Assembly (NCBI RefSeq): GCF_947623445.1
Contig: NC_135245.1
Span: 4,285,501 to 4,349,500 of the forward strand
Length of the DNA stretch: 64,000 nucleotides
Source of the DNA: Clavelina lepadiformis
Lineage: Eukaryota; Chordata; Ascidiacea; Aplousobranchia; Clavelinidae
Direction of reading: 5' to 3'
The position numbers and the translations under genes are program-made. Shown here in pieces: positions 23,462-35,241 of this stretch. A model generated the notes under the pieces. That model searched no databases. It was given only the letters and a program-made list of their open reading frames with translations, and was not told the origin of the DNA. Each line of letters starts with the position of its first letter. Within the stretch, counting starts at the first letter, position 1.

Positions 23462-26400
23462 TTAACTTTCTATATCTTCAATGCTTCGCTTTTTTCCACT
23501 GTGATAGGATGTAGGTTGTTCTTTTTCCAAAGCCATACATTTTGCTTGATAGATTGGTTCATATTCCTTTCAAAATTAAAAACAGAACTGTTTAATAAAT
23601 TGCAGTACTGTGTTAAAGCTTGATCCATTGCATTAAATTTACTGATTTTACTAACTTTGAGTTGTGCTAAGAATCCCATGTTTGGTTTGATACAGAATCG
23701 CTGCCCTTGCACTAGTTCAAAAGCTCTTCTGGTAATAATAATAATATTATTATTAAGGTGCAATTTCAATATTTATTGAAACTTTAGTTAAACAATAATT
23801 GCTTAATGAATCCATTTAAATTGAACTTACTCAAAAGTGCTGTTGTAGTGAATCATGATGAACGCTATCACAATGGTAGCACTGCAAGGCAAAAAAATGT
23901 AAGTGTTTTCTTCATATCACAATTATTTCATTTACCTTTACAGTAACATCTTATAAACATTTAAAATTCTCATCTAAAGATATTTTTTTAAATTACTTTA
24001 TTTTTTCTCAAGCAGTGTTTCCAAACTTAAAAATCGCCGTACAGTTTCTGGGGCTACTGAAAGTTTACTTATTTACAAGTAATATAAGACTAAGACCACA
24101 TAATGACATAAATTATTATTATTATTGGAATGGTTAAAGAAGAATTTCAACTTAAAAACCTATCCCAAAAGTGCCGTGAGCTGCGTTTCCACACAAACTA
24201 ACAAATAAATATATTTTTCATTAATTATACAGTTAAAATGACTTCAGATTTGACTAGTCCAATGCAAAAATTGTAAAAAATTGTATCAAAATTTATAAAA
24301 CCTGATGCAATACCTCATATTAACTTCTTTAACAAATATTGCTAATATTTTCGATAAAATCTTAGGGGTACTAGTTTGCCCAAACTTATCACAAAACCCA
24401 CTTTGACAATTTAAAGAGCTTGATCTGACATCTAGGCTGGTGTGCAGTTTTTAGCACTCATGCCTCGTGCCTATCTTTCCTCAAAAGTTCTGTTTTCATG
24501 CAAATTAAATACTTTTAAGGGAGAGACAGACAGCTTGGGTCAATCATATAAATCCATATTAAGTGCACCTGTCACCGCTCACATAATGATAGTGGATACA
24601 ATAGCAAAAGAAATCACTTGCATGAGGGCACAATATTGTGGCTATGCGATTACACAAGACAAACATAAAAGCTTTATGCCACTCACTCAGCAATAGGACT
24701 CAAAAATTACTGATTAATGATTCATGTCGTATCACCAATTGGTTGTTAAGTTATGTCTTCATCCCTACCATGTAGATTGTAGAACATAACCATTTTGAAA
24801 TCATAATATTTGCATTGTTAATGAGTTTATCCTGGTTTACGGTTTGGAAATAATGGAAATCTTACGCTTGCTGAATAATTGTACTGTAAAGCGCAAAAAT
24901 GAGGCTGCTGATAGAAAAAAAGGAAACACTGCTTTAACATGATCTGTTTGGTAGGAAAACCTAAGTTTCAAGTTTTATTACTACAATAATAATAATAATT
25001 AATATTTTATTACAAACAATTAATTGCAATGATTTTTATTGTTGAACTGCTGTCTGGTTGCACATATACCTCCTAGATATGCCACCATTTCCATGAACAA
25101 GAACCTTTCCACCCACTGAAAAGCACTCGTCTATAAATGCATTTGATCTTGTGAAATATTGCATAATATTTTCACAGGGATTGTCAGCAACATCGATAAC
25201 TAGATACCTGGAAAAATAATCATTTTTTATCCAATTGTTTTTTGTTGCTGTTCACATACCAATGGTGGGAAGCCTACTTGAAAGATTCCGGAAAATTTGG
25301 TCGTATAAAGCGAGCTTCTAACTGGTGCCTCAGGCAGATGATATGCGTTATTCCGTTGTCATGCAATTGCTGACACTATGAAAAAATTATGCATATTACT
25401 CTCACTGAAAAGAACTTGTTAAAATATTTAGTAAATGCATGACAGTGCCAGCTTGGCATGACGTCACATTTTGTATTGTGTTGTTTATTATTTGCCATTA
25501 ACTGTGTGGAGCAAAAGTACGATGCTAACCGTTGTAGTTATAGCACAATACGCTATGTCATTAGGTTCCGTTTGCAATAACGCAAATGTAGTGAAACTAG
25601 TTGGAGCCTACCTGCCCATTCGTCTATCAATTAGTTGATGTTGTGTTGATCTACTTCTTATTTTTGCACATTTAAAATACAACAGTGGTTCAAACATTTT
25701 AACTCGTTTTGAATCATTGAGCGAAGGTATGCTTTAATGTAACAAAGTGTACTAAACTTCTTTCAGCTTCACATGTGGTGCACGAACAGTTACGTAAAGC
25801 CTAAACAGGAAAAAAGAAAGAAATAGAGATTTCATGGTAAAATTATTTCTAAACATCTGCAAGACTTCATCACTCGTGAGAAGAAGAAACAAAAAATGAG
25901 AGAAAAGCAAGAAGGAAAACAAAAAGAGGAGAAATTTTCTACCAAAACCCCTGTGAAAAAAGTGTATCAATATCCCCGTTAAAGATTTCATATAAAGTAT
26001 ATCAACTAAGCGTTTTAGAAATGCTCAATGCTCATGTGGTTCACGTTCTGACTTTTCAAACGTTTTTAAACTTTGCTGACAGATGCAGTCACTTAGTCAC
26101 AGCCATGTAGCTTTGCATCTCACACTTTCCCAAAAACATAAAAATGCCACCCATGACTCTGCAAATGGGAGTGGCAACCTCCGCATCATATGAGTGTGGC
26201 ATGGAGGAGCACACATCTAATTCGGGTGACAGAAAAATTGTTCACACCAAGGCATTGACAACTCTTCAAATCTTTTCATATGCTAATGGACCATGTTGGC
26301 TTTTTTAAAAGCTAAAAGATAAATCTAGTTTTTGTTTTCATCTGTGAAGGACAGTCAATGATCAAGATTTACCTGTGATTTAAATATGCTGAGTTTGAAT

Positions 26401-27766
26401 TTTTATTTTTCAGTTAGAGAGAACTGTGACGTGGATGAGTGCATAGGTGCCTAACTTTCTAAATTCCTGGGCGAGTCTTCACATAAATTGGGGACTCCCC
26501 TGTAATTTAAGAAATAGTTGTACCGCTTTTTTTTAAATGTAGGGTATGTACATACAGTATGGTTTTATCGCAAATTTAAAATTAATGTGAAAACGGTGAT
26601 AAAAGAAAATGGAAAGAAATCAAAGTTTGTACCATGTGACCTGATCAGACCTGACAGTAAGAATTCAAGAGTGGCAATTACAGGATAACATAAATGTATA
26701 ATGGTTTTTGTGGTTTGTAAAGTAAAAGGTAATGGTTGGTTAGTTTTCAAATTCCAATTTGTTACCGTTGCGCAACAATAACGATTACAATTTCATTGTT
26801 ACCGTTATTGTCACCAACTAAATGCAAGAAATTCATTGCGTAACTTTTAGTAACACTGTTTGAAAGACGACAAGACAAGTGCACGAAACGACAAAAAAGA
26901 AATCTGGAGTTTAACTGCAAGTTCTACAATGAAACTACCTAGACACCTTTTTTTCTTTTGGCACAAGACTCACCCTCACATAACTCGCCCACACCGTACA
27001 CCTTGCACATCTTGTTGTGTTGTACTGAAAGTGGCATTTTAAACAAAGTCTCCAGTGTAAACAATGCAATAACAAGTGGATAAAAAATTTTCTGCTACGT
27101 GGTAGGTCGGTTGCTTTACAATTGGCATCATAACCAAAATCCTAGGGCGGAAAATGCCACCCTACCCGCCCGGCTTAGGCGCCTATGGATGAGTGTATAG
27201 AACATAGAGGACAATCTGCTTCTGGCAATTAGCCACAAGCAGAAAGAATGAAATAGGTAGAAGTTAGCATGACCTGAAGTATATCATACATTTATATTAT
27301 ATTCATGCATTCTTAAACAAACTGTTCCGACCTTTGACTTCGTAGCTGCAGAAAAAGGTCCCAAATACAGTCCAGGTATAATCATTTGCATGTCCCTTCT
27401 CATAGAATACGTCCAATCCTGCATTTAAATGGAACAATTAAAATCATTTTAAATCAACATATATCTACATATAAGTTTGCTAAGTTAAAAAATCTCAGTT
27501 TAATTAAAATAGAAACATTATTTTTAATCATATTACATTTTACCACTGACAAGTCATAGGGCGCCAGCAAAATAGGTTCAAAATCTGGTGTTTTGTTATT
27601 AAATGATGTTAAGCCTAGTAGTTAAGCCTAAAAAAATGGAGCTAGCATAACACATTTCCAAGCATTTGCCTTTGCATTGAGATAAGTCCTGTCGTATTCG
27701 AAAATTTGTTGCATGGGAATATAACTCGCAAAAACTAACCGTTTTACAACTTGTATCCAATTCCAT
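23462..27766 (-). CDS. STYX: STYX-like pseudophosphatase, 7 exons
   Basis: Catalytically dead dual-specificity phosphatase fold that binds phosphorylated partners; the vertebrate protein anchors ERK in the nucleus. Exons: 27740-27766, 27332-27418, 25278-25369, 25070-25207, 23831-23881, 23656-23728, 23462-23566. Phases agree, giving 573 bases, 190 residues (vertebrate about 223). Recognisable segments are WTYSMRRDMQMIIPGLYLGP, GITHIICLRHQ, YLVIDVADNPCENIM and GGKVLVHGNGGISR, then RFCIKPNMGF and KKRSIEDIES. The signature loop reads HGNGGISR: glycine replaces the catalytic cysteine of HCX5R, as in STYX. The first exon (MELDTSCKT) is short and least certain. An acceptor-like gcag lies two bases before its ATG. 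A 3-residue shorter link than in vertebrates occurs at the exon 2/3 join. Confidence 0.9.
26442..27187. mobile_element. hAT-like non-autonomous element in STYX intron 2
   Basis: Ends are CATAGGTGCCTAA at the left and its inverse TTAGGCGCCTATG at the right, differing at one position. The element is flanked by perfect 8-base duplications gatgagtg (26434-26441 and 27188-27195). Eight-base duplications are the mark of hAT transposition. At 746 bases it has no long transposase frame. It lies in the intron between STYX exons 2 and 3. Confidence 0.85.
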
Positions 27767-30700
27767 GTCTGCATCTAGAACCAAACAGTGCCTGTTTCAT
27801 AGATTCTGCTCACCACTTTGGCAGCGGATTTGCGCATGGGCACACTCAATATTAATTTTCATGAGATTCAGTGACACACTTCAGGTGTATGCATAGATGC
27901 CTAGGCACACTTATTCAATGGCAAACATACCTATACCTATTTAGACTAAATCAGTTATAGATTCTTGTTATAGCTTTCCATAACCACCATGCTACACCCT
28001 TGTCCCTTACGGGTCTTTGTGCACCTGGAATCTTGTCAAAAATGCAGATTTATTGTCTTCATATGAAATAAATTAGTTTTTAACTCCAATTGTGGAGAGC
28101 AAATAACTCTTGTTGCAAAGCATAATAAAAATAATGATTACAGGTATAGACAGGTATTATTACTCGAATAAGCATTGGATTATTTCTGCAGATGTATGAA
28201 CAAAAAAGCAACTGCCAAAGTCATATGTCTATTCAACTAAATGCAACTTTTTTATCAATTTTCACCTTTTTTCACTGGGGGCAAAGGTTATAGTTTAAGT
28301 TTTCTATGATATTAGTATGCTTATCCAGTAGGGATTCAGAACAAGATTTCTTCAGTTTTTCTTGTCACGTTTTTTCTTGTATTTTTTTGTTTTCTTCTCA
28401 CGCACCATGTATTTCAATGTTTTAACTGTCAGCTAACAGAAAATTTTAAATTTACACAAGATATCTCCGTGCGTTGATCAAAAATAAAACAATAAAAACT
28501 TGAAAAGTTAAGCGTGCCCTATGTGCATGTAAAAGGTGTATCAAACTCAAAGCACCATTGTATCATAATTATATTATACCATAGATAAAAAGTCACTTAA
28601 AATGCCTAACAATGAAAGACTAAGACAGTATGATAGGGCTAGTATATCTGTATAGTTATAGTGTAGATAGCAGATTAGCCAATAGAATAGACTAAGTGAA
28701 AGTACCTGTGTAGCGGCCGATGGGTGTCTGTTTGTTTTGTCGCTGGTTGTCGCACTCACAATGCTCCGAGCACATATTGATTTCAGCACTGCTTGTTCGT
28801 TTTACCGACCCTTTTCCGTTTTGCACCGCTTGTGCACAGGACGTATGAGTTTTAGTAAAGGTTAAACTCAGAACCTCGTGTTCATTTACTTTAATATATG
28901 AGCGAAGGAGACAGTGAACAGCGATAGCAACCTTCTGAGACAAGGAGTCAACAACGCAGCATCGTAACAGCATCGCAACAACACCCGCACAACCTACCTT
29001 CGCCATACCTGTCTGCGAAATTTTGCCTAAAATTACCAATTAGATGTTCATTTTTGTGTTTCTTAAAATGCATTTTCAAATGCACAATTTGCGGCTTTTC
29101 TGCAAACATGCCAATTTTAATTCTCCAATCACAAAAGAACATTAGTAGAACATTAATTTAAGAAGAACATTAATTTAAGAAAGGAGGAGACTGGGAAAAC
29201 ACAAATTTATGGTAACTGAAAAAATACGGAACAATACCAAAACTAATTTACGGAACGTGATAAATTTCAACTTTTATTAGCCACGATTTTTCGTTTGTAC
29301 CCTGGACGCCTACCACTTGGTGTGGTATTAAAATTACTTCAAACAAAGGTAGAAATGAAAAGAAACGTTGGAAATGCATGTTTTGGAAACAAAAGTTTTC
29401 ATGTCAATAGATATATGGCAGATATAGCTTATCTTATGCGTATAGCTTATCACATATAGCTATATTTATATATATACATATCGGATATAAATATCACAAC
29501 GTTTATGTCCTGTCAAACTACCAGCGTAACTTTTTTATGTTAAATATGTTTAAATTGTGTGTTTTTGTATTAAGTTGTTTAAATGATGTGTTTGTAATTT
29601 GGGTTTGGTGGCCGTGCTGACGCTAATAACTTTTTTACATTCTCTGATTGGTCCTTAATGCACGTTTTTGCCTTCAAGGCTTTGCCACATTTTTCTATCC
29701 AATTTGTGGAAATTATTGTCAATACTGTAACTATAGTACTACTAGTATGTTAGCGACCACCTGCGTCAGCACAATTTTTTCGTCCCCCACATTGAAGACG
29801 AAAAATAAAATGAATGTATCAATGAATAAATCTTGCTAGCTCATTTATCAATGCTTTGGAAATATTTCGAAAGTCTTTCTAATATGCTCTTAAATAAATC
29901 ACTTATTAAACATGCGGTCATTTGCATTAATATGGGCCAACTGATGCATAGCCTACCAGTGTACAACGACTTAACGAAAAGGTTGGGCTGATAAGTCTTT
30001 ATTTGAGTATGCCCACGGCAATAGTGTGGCCTAATCGTTCAACTCCAAAATTCTGAGCTGCTTGTAGAAATGGTAACCCCCGTCTTGTTGCAAAATGGCG
30101 ATTGACATCATCACTGATTAAACATTTGTAGCGTCACTGAGCCGTGTTTTTAACAGGCCGGAAGTTAGCGTAGGCTGTAGCTTTGGTTGGTCGGGTCTCG
30201 TTTGCTTTTGCAAACTTACAGGAAGGCCTGAATGGTTAGGAGTTTGAGGTCACATTAGAAGTAATTTGTCAAAATTAGGCTAGGTCCTGATATTGGAGTG
30301 TGCAGGTGTAGCCTAGTCTATGAAAGTTTCACTGTGTTATAGGCTAGTTGGCTAACAGACATTCATAATGAAGCCCGTTCATTACTGTTTTCAACGTATA
30401 ACCTATACTGCTGTCTGCATGTCAGTACTGCAGTAAAGGCCTATAGCTTGTGTAACCTAATGATTTCAAGACTTGTTGAGATTAAAAATGTAGGACACTG
30501 TAGCAATGATGACAATAAAAACAAGATTAGCTTGACATTGGGTGTTTGGATGTCTATTTATTGTAAATAATCAAAGATATATATTGCAGATGTACCAGTA
30601 TACAGTGCATCCACAAACAGTTTGTTGTTTGCCCCATAGCCCCACTGCAAAGTATGATGTCCTATTATTTGAATTACTTTACAACAATTTGGTTATTACT

Positions 30701-31854
30701 GTATTAATATTTAGAAAGCACTAGCATTTTGGGTCTAGTCTTCATAGTCATAACTCTTCATACTTGTATCAATCATATGTGTTTTGTTGATAATTTTATC
30801 GTTAACACTTTCTAGGTTTGGAGACTGCTAACCTCTATCGTTATAGCACCACTGCAGTTAACATTTTGACATTTTAAGCCACTCTAGGGCTTTGCCACTT
30901 TTTTGTTCTCTTTGATTGTTAATTAACATATCATTCTTTTTTTAGCATCCTACTTTTTCACTCTCCACAGTCAATGGTAAAAAAATAATTAAAAAAATAT
31001 CCAGTCTGGGTTTGTTGACCAAGCTAGCTCTTCATTTTATCGCAGACCACAACTTATCTAAAATCTTGTTCCAAAGTAGCATTTTTGACCTCATTCCGGT
31101 CACTTAGTTGTGAATAATATGCTGGCCACATAGGCATCATCGCTTGTTATAGTTTATTTGCAGCTGCATAAACAGTGAATGCTATAGTATGGAGCTGGGC
31201 TTCTAGTGACATTGCGCATTTTTTTCTAACTGCTCTCTTTATGTCGACTGAGAATTTCATTTTTAGTGTCTTTAACACGGCACAACCTATGAATCGAACC
31301 CAAGTTAACTTCACCGAAGGCGCATGTTCTAATCAATAGGCTGTTGGTTGGTACTAGGCTTTGAGTGCAAAACCTCAAACTGAATCTATACACTTAGTTT
31401 AGCAAAATATCATGGCGCTAATGAAACGGCAGTGACTTTTATAACACTACTATTATTGTTAAAAACATTGTTATGGTTGATAAAAAATATTTTAAGTTAG
31501 AGGCACAGAGATTATCAGTTAGAATAAGAAGAATCATCTCATAAAAATAAGATTTTTTCATATGCTTTACTAAAATAAAGACTATGCATTGATTTGAAGG
31601 GGCATACTTAAAAATAAATACTTTTTCACTAATTTTTTCATCCAAAAAGTATGGTGCAACTTTGAACAGATGTGGCTTATGCTTGTTTTGTTAGCATGCT
31701 AAAGTAATTGTTTGAGAAAGCTCAACTATAAATATTGTGTGTAAAGTCTATAACCTGCTTCATCTTATTTGTCACACTGTTTATAACATTATTAATAGTT
31801 GTATTTAATTCCAGATATTTAATTTGTAAGTACACTGTGTTATGAATAAGTAGG
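27767..31854. other. Gene-poor region between STYX and LRCH
   Basis: About 4 kb with no gene I can support. It contains a sequence resembling one hAT end near 27892 (catagatgcctagg), an A/T-rich patch with repeated tatagctta motifs at 29415-29480, and a degenerate tRNA-like stretch at 31277-31347. Short open frames on both strands show no family features. The STYX and LRCH promoters should be in here. Confidence 0.5.
31277..31347 (-). repeat. Degenerate tRNA-like sequence, probably SINE head or tRNA pseudogene
   Basis: On the minus strand a perfect B-box-like GGGTTCGATTC follows an A-box-like CTATTGATTAGAACATGCGCC at tRNA spacing, and part of an acceptor stem (CAACC with GGTTG) can pair. The anticodon and T stems do not pair properly, so a working tRNA is unlikely. 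Confidence 0.35.
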
Positions 31855-33873
31855 ATGATTTCTGCACTTCACCATACCAATGTCAAAAGTACCAGAAAGA
31901 TTATTGAAGAAGCAGAACTTTCTGGTGAGCTGTCATTGAAAAATTGTAAATTAAAAGATCTTAGCATCTGCGATGATGGCACCTGTGATCTTTTAGATGT
32001 AACTCATGTTAATTGCTCACACAATTGTTTGCCTGAAGTACCACATGAATTTCATGAATGGCACTCTTTGAAAAGTGTTAATTTGTCGCACAATTTCATA
32101 AAGAACATTCCGGATTTTCTGACAAATCTCTGTTTGCTGGAGGTGTTAGATCTAAGTAACAATTCCTTGAACAACCTTCCATCAAGCATATGTGAGTTAA
32201 AGGGGTTGATTGTACTTGAAGTCCAAAATAATAACATTTTGGCAATTCCTAAAACAATTGGCTTGCTTGGTAAATGTCAAAAACTGAACATCGGTGGAAA
32301 TGCGCTAAAGATTTTACCCTCTCAAATAGCAGAAATGAAGTCGCTGTTACATCTAGATGTTTCCAGAAACCACTTGGAAGAATTACCGAGTGAAATGTCA
32401 CAACTTAAGCTTGTGCATCTGGATGCGAGTTCAAACAAATTGGCGACAGTACCACTTAGTTTTGAGAATATCTTTTCACTGCGCTGTTTATTGTTACATA
32501 ATAACCCACTGCTGTTTCCCTCCCTGGGTGTTCTGAAGAAGGGGAGGATACACATGTTTAAGTCGATGCGAAATGATGCGCATAGAAGCCACATCCAAAA
32601 CAACTTTGTTGAAAACATAAAGCAGTTTACAGTGATGAACAAAGCAATGCGTCAGAGTTCGGATGATCTGAAATTCTGCATTGACAACTGGAATGAAAAC
32701 AATGGAAGTACTCGTCAATCATTGAAGGATCGATCAGGTAGTATGAAGGAAAAGCCTCAGAAAGAACCCAAACACCCACCCAGTCTAGTTGTTGTTGAAC
32801 ATAAGGAAGACACATGGGAAGAATGTAGGGAAGATCATAAAGAACCTGTGGTGGTTAGTTCTGTTGTGGTTGAACCAGATATTCAGCATAAAACCACTGA
32901 TGAGCTGTCCGCTAAAGAGGACAAAACAATATCTGCTGAACATAAAATTACAGAATCTCCTTCCAAGAAAGACAAGCCTGTTCATGTCCAACCACAAGAA
33001 GAGAATCAAAAGGAATCGCCAACTAAGGCAATCAAAGACAAGACAACCGAAATAGAAGTTGTGGAACACAGTTCACCGAAAAAAAGAAGTCCAGAGCATA
33101 TGACCCCAAAGCAAGTGTCAGAACTTAGGTCACCTGTGAAACAGCCAAAAACAGATAGAGTAAAACTAAAAGAAGTGGATCACCGTGGATCTCCTCCAAA
33201 ACGTATGAACCCAGAATTCAGAGCAAAAATCAAAAAGTTTGACTTTCCAGGGTACACACCATCCCCTATCGCACATAACAAGCGTTCTGAGGTGAAAACA
33301 ACACAGCCAACTGAAGTTTCAGATCAGCCTTATTTTCTTGAAGTGATAAAGCCCCGTACTGCTTACATTGGCCGTAGAAAGCAGTCAGATACAGAGGAAG
33401 ACATGTCATTCACTATGAGAAGAAAAACAGAGAAGATTTATGAGGAATTAGAACTGATGGAGAACTTGCGTGTTAGAATAGAATCAACTCTTAAAATGCC
33501 CCTTCCAGCTGATCCACTTCCTGCTCTATCAGACGGTGTAGTTCTCTGTCACCTAGCTAACCATGTGAAAGCTCGTTCCATTCCAACCATACATGTACCC
33601 TCACCCGCCGTCCCAAAGCTGTCAATGGCCAAGTGTAGAAGAAATGTTGACAACTTTCTGGATGCATGCGTTAAAATTGGTGTATCTCGGTCTAACTTGT
33701 GTAATGCGACTGACATAGTGAATGGCCGCAGGATCTCGAGAATTGTAGCTACAGTGAATGATCTATTGAAACAAGACAACACCAGAAGCAATACGGGAAG
33801 GGAGTTTTCTTCACCATCAGTAAAAATTGCTCCATCATCGATGTCAGTACACAAATCACAGACTTTGAACTGA
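31855..33873 (+). CDS. LRCH: Leucine-rich repeat and calponin homology domain protein (LRCH family), intronless
   Basis: Scaffold of the LRCH family, which links to actin/septin regulation and DOCK proteins in animals. The 672-residue protein is one uninterrupted reading frame. Residues 25-220 hold about eight leucine-rich repeats (LxxLxLSxNxLxxLP pattern, e.g. LDLSNNSLNNLPSSI). Residues 230-460 form a charged linker rich in K, E, P and SP/SPKK motifs. Residues 534-637 match a calponin homology domain (LSDGVVLCHLANHV, then KCRRNVDNFLDAC), followed by a polar tail. The start is the first ATG after an in-frame TGA twelve bases upstream; a ttccag acceptor-like site lies at 31814. A polyadenylation signal is at 34255-34260. 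Vertebrate LRCH genes have many introns, so a retrocopy origin is possible. Confidence 0.93.
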   Translation: MISALHHTNVKSTRKIIEEAELSGELSLKNCKLKDLSICDDGTCDLLDVTHVNCSHNCLPEVPHEFHEWHSLKSVNLSHNFIKNIPDFLTNLCLLEVLDLSNNSLNNLPSSICELKGLIVLEVQNNNILAIPKTIGLLGKCQKLNIGGNALKILPSQIAEMKSLLHLDVSRNHLEELPSEMSQLKLVHLDASSNKLATVPLSFENIFSLRCLLLHNNPLLFPSLGVLKKGRIHMFKSMRNDAHRSHIQNNFVENIKQFTVMNKAMRQSSDDLKFCIDNWNENNGSTRQSLKDRSGSMKEKPQKEPKHPPSLVVVEHKEDTWEECREDHKEPVVVSSVVVEPDIQHKTTDELSAKEDKTISAEHKITESPSKKDKPVHVQPQEENQKESPTKAIKDKTTEIEVVEHSSPKKRSPEHMTPKQVSELRSPVKQPKTDRVKLKEVDHRGSPPKRMNPEFRAKIKKFDFPGYTPSPIAHNKRSEVKTTQPTEVSDQPYFLEVIKPRTAYIGRRKQSDTEEDMSFTMRRKTEKIYEELELMENLRVRIESTLKMPLPADPLPALSDGVVLCHLANHVKARSIPTIHVPSPAVPKLSMAKCRRNVDNFLDACVKIGVSRSNLCNATDIVNGRRISRIVATVNDLLKQDNTRSNTGREFSSPSVKIAPSSMSVHKSQTLN

Positions 33874-34254
33874 TTTTAAATGTTTGCTCCCTTAAACATA
33901 GCATGATGCAATACTCGTATTAATTACTCAAGAATTTGATTTTTTACTTGTAACATTTGCTCCAGTCAACTGTGTTTTAATGCATGACACTTGTGTTTGA
34001 TGATGATGCACACGTAAAGAAGTGCTCACATCTGTGCACTTGAACTTTAAAGGGTAATCTAAGAGTTCCTTATTTTTACATTGTATTTTTATCTTGCTTT
34101 TGTTGTCTGTGTTGTTTTTTGTATTACATAGAGTAATCTCAGTTAATCGGATTTATTTAGTTTTATTTATTTGAAATCAGTCGTCTGTCTTTCTATTTTT
34201 TGGTGTATGGTGATTATTTTAAACACACACTGTTATATTTTAGTTTCTAATATT

Positions 34255-34260
34255 AATAAA
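34255..34260 (+). promoter_or_regulatory. Likely polyadenylation signal of LRCH
   Basis: Canonical AATAAA, the first good match downstream of the LRCH stop codon on the coding strand. Confidence 0.5.
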
Positions 34261-35179
34261 ACCAGTTTGGCACTGCATTTGCTGCAGAATATATGTTTAA
34301 GGTTTTAATTGCTTTTTGCATGTCATACTGTTCTTTTCCTAAGTAATCATATGACTATGTTGCCCCCAAATAATCAGGTATAAGTTTGTGTAACATATTG
34401 GATACGCAGTGTGTAATGTGTATTACAGAAAAAATTTAAAATGATATAGCACAGTATAATAATTTGCAAGTTATGCTTGATTGTGACTTTAAATTTCCAA
34501 GCTGGAAAATTTTTTCTTGTAATTTCCTTCAAATATGTTTTTTTACTTGTCAAGCTGTTGTATATTTCGTTTTCTGCACTATCAATTCATCTTACACAGA
34601 AGTTATTAAATCTGAAAAAAATACATTGTTTTGTTTTTCCTGGAAATTTTGCCCAATGACTGACCGCCCACATACTTTTATAGGATGTTTCTAATAACAC
34701 TTAAACTACTCAATTTATAAATGAATAATAAATCGTGCATTGTGTATTCAAATAATGATGTTTTTGATCACAGGCATACAGTTTGATGATGCTTATTACC
34801 AACAAACTTGCACTGCTTCCGTTATGTTGTCTTCTTTATTGCTGTTATCAACATTCATCAAGGTTTTGTAAAATTATGTCGCCTTAAACACTTTTTACGA
34901 CACCTTCCTGTTTATGATACTGTGTCATTAAATTTATGTCAATCAGAACAACACTTATTTCAGTAAAATTAGTTTTGGAAACTATTAACATACTGTACTT
35001 GTGTTCATGAAGTTTCTTTGGTCAGTTAAAACTATTTGGCTATGTACTAAAGTGGAACATGGTTCTTTCAGCAAATGCATTCTTCTTGCCCTGTATTTAT
35101 TACATATTATTGTGAAGGTTTATTCGTCAATCAACTTAAAGCCTTACTCTTATCTCCTCCTGCTTTTGTGTAGACATAG

Positions 35180-35223
35180 TATGAAACTGCCAACAGACAC
35201 TACTACTTGAATAGTATGAGGTG
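35180..35223 (+). promoter_or_regulatory. Two short upstream reading frames before the 35242 gene
   Basis: Between the acceptor-like AG at 35173 and the main ATG at 35242 lie a nine-codon frame (MKLPTDTTT, 35180-35209) and a two-codon frame (ATGAGGTGA, 35215-35223). If the mature mRNA starts near 35174, ribosomes would meet both before the main start, which could lower or regulate translation. Confidence 0.45.
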
Positions 35224-35241
35224 ACACAAGCTACAAACATC

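Larger units (their letters stand above)
33874..35241. other. LRCH 3' UTR and intergenic region
   Basis: A/T-rich sequence. It contains AATAAA at 34255-34260, about 380 bases after the LRCH stop and a likely polyadenylation signal. The rest shows no coding pattern. Near its right end, a pyrimidine-rich acceptor-like site (cttttgtgtag, AG at 35172-35173) precedes the next gene. Confidence 0.5.

Noticed and set aside
22928-23623. 231-residue plus-strand open frame
   Set aside because: It runs antisense across the last STYX exon (23462-23566), is rich in F, L and S as expected from A/T-rich noncoding sequence, and shows no family features. The minus-strand exon has correct splice sites and clear STYX similarity.
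28692-29039. 115-residue minus-strand frame as an upstream STYX exon
   Set aside because: No similarity to the STYX N-terminus, and the short first exon at 27740-27766 already joins in phase with the WTYSMRRD exon.
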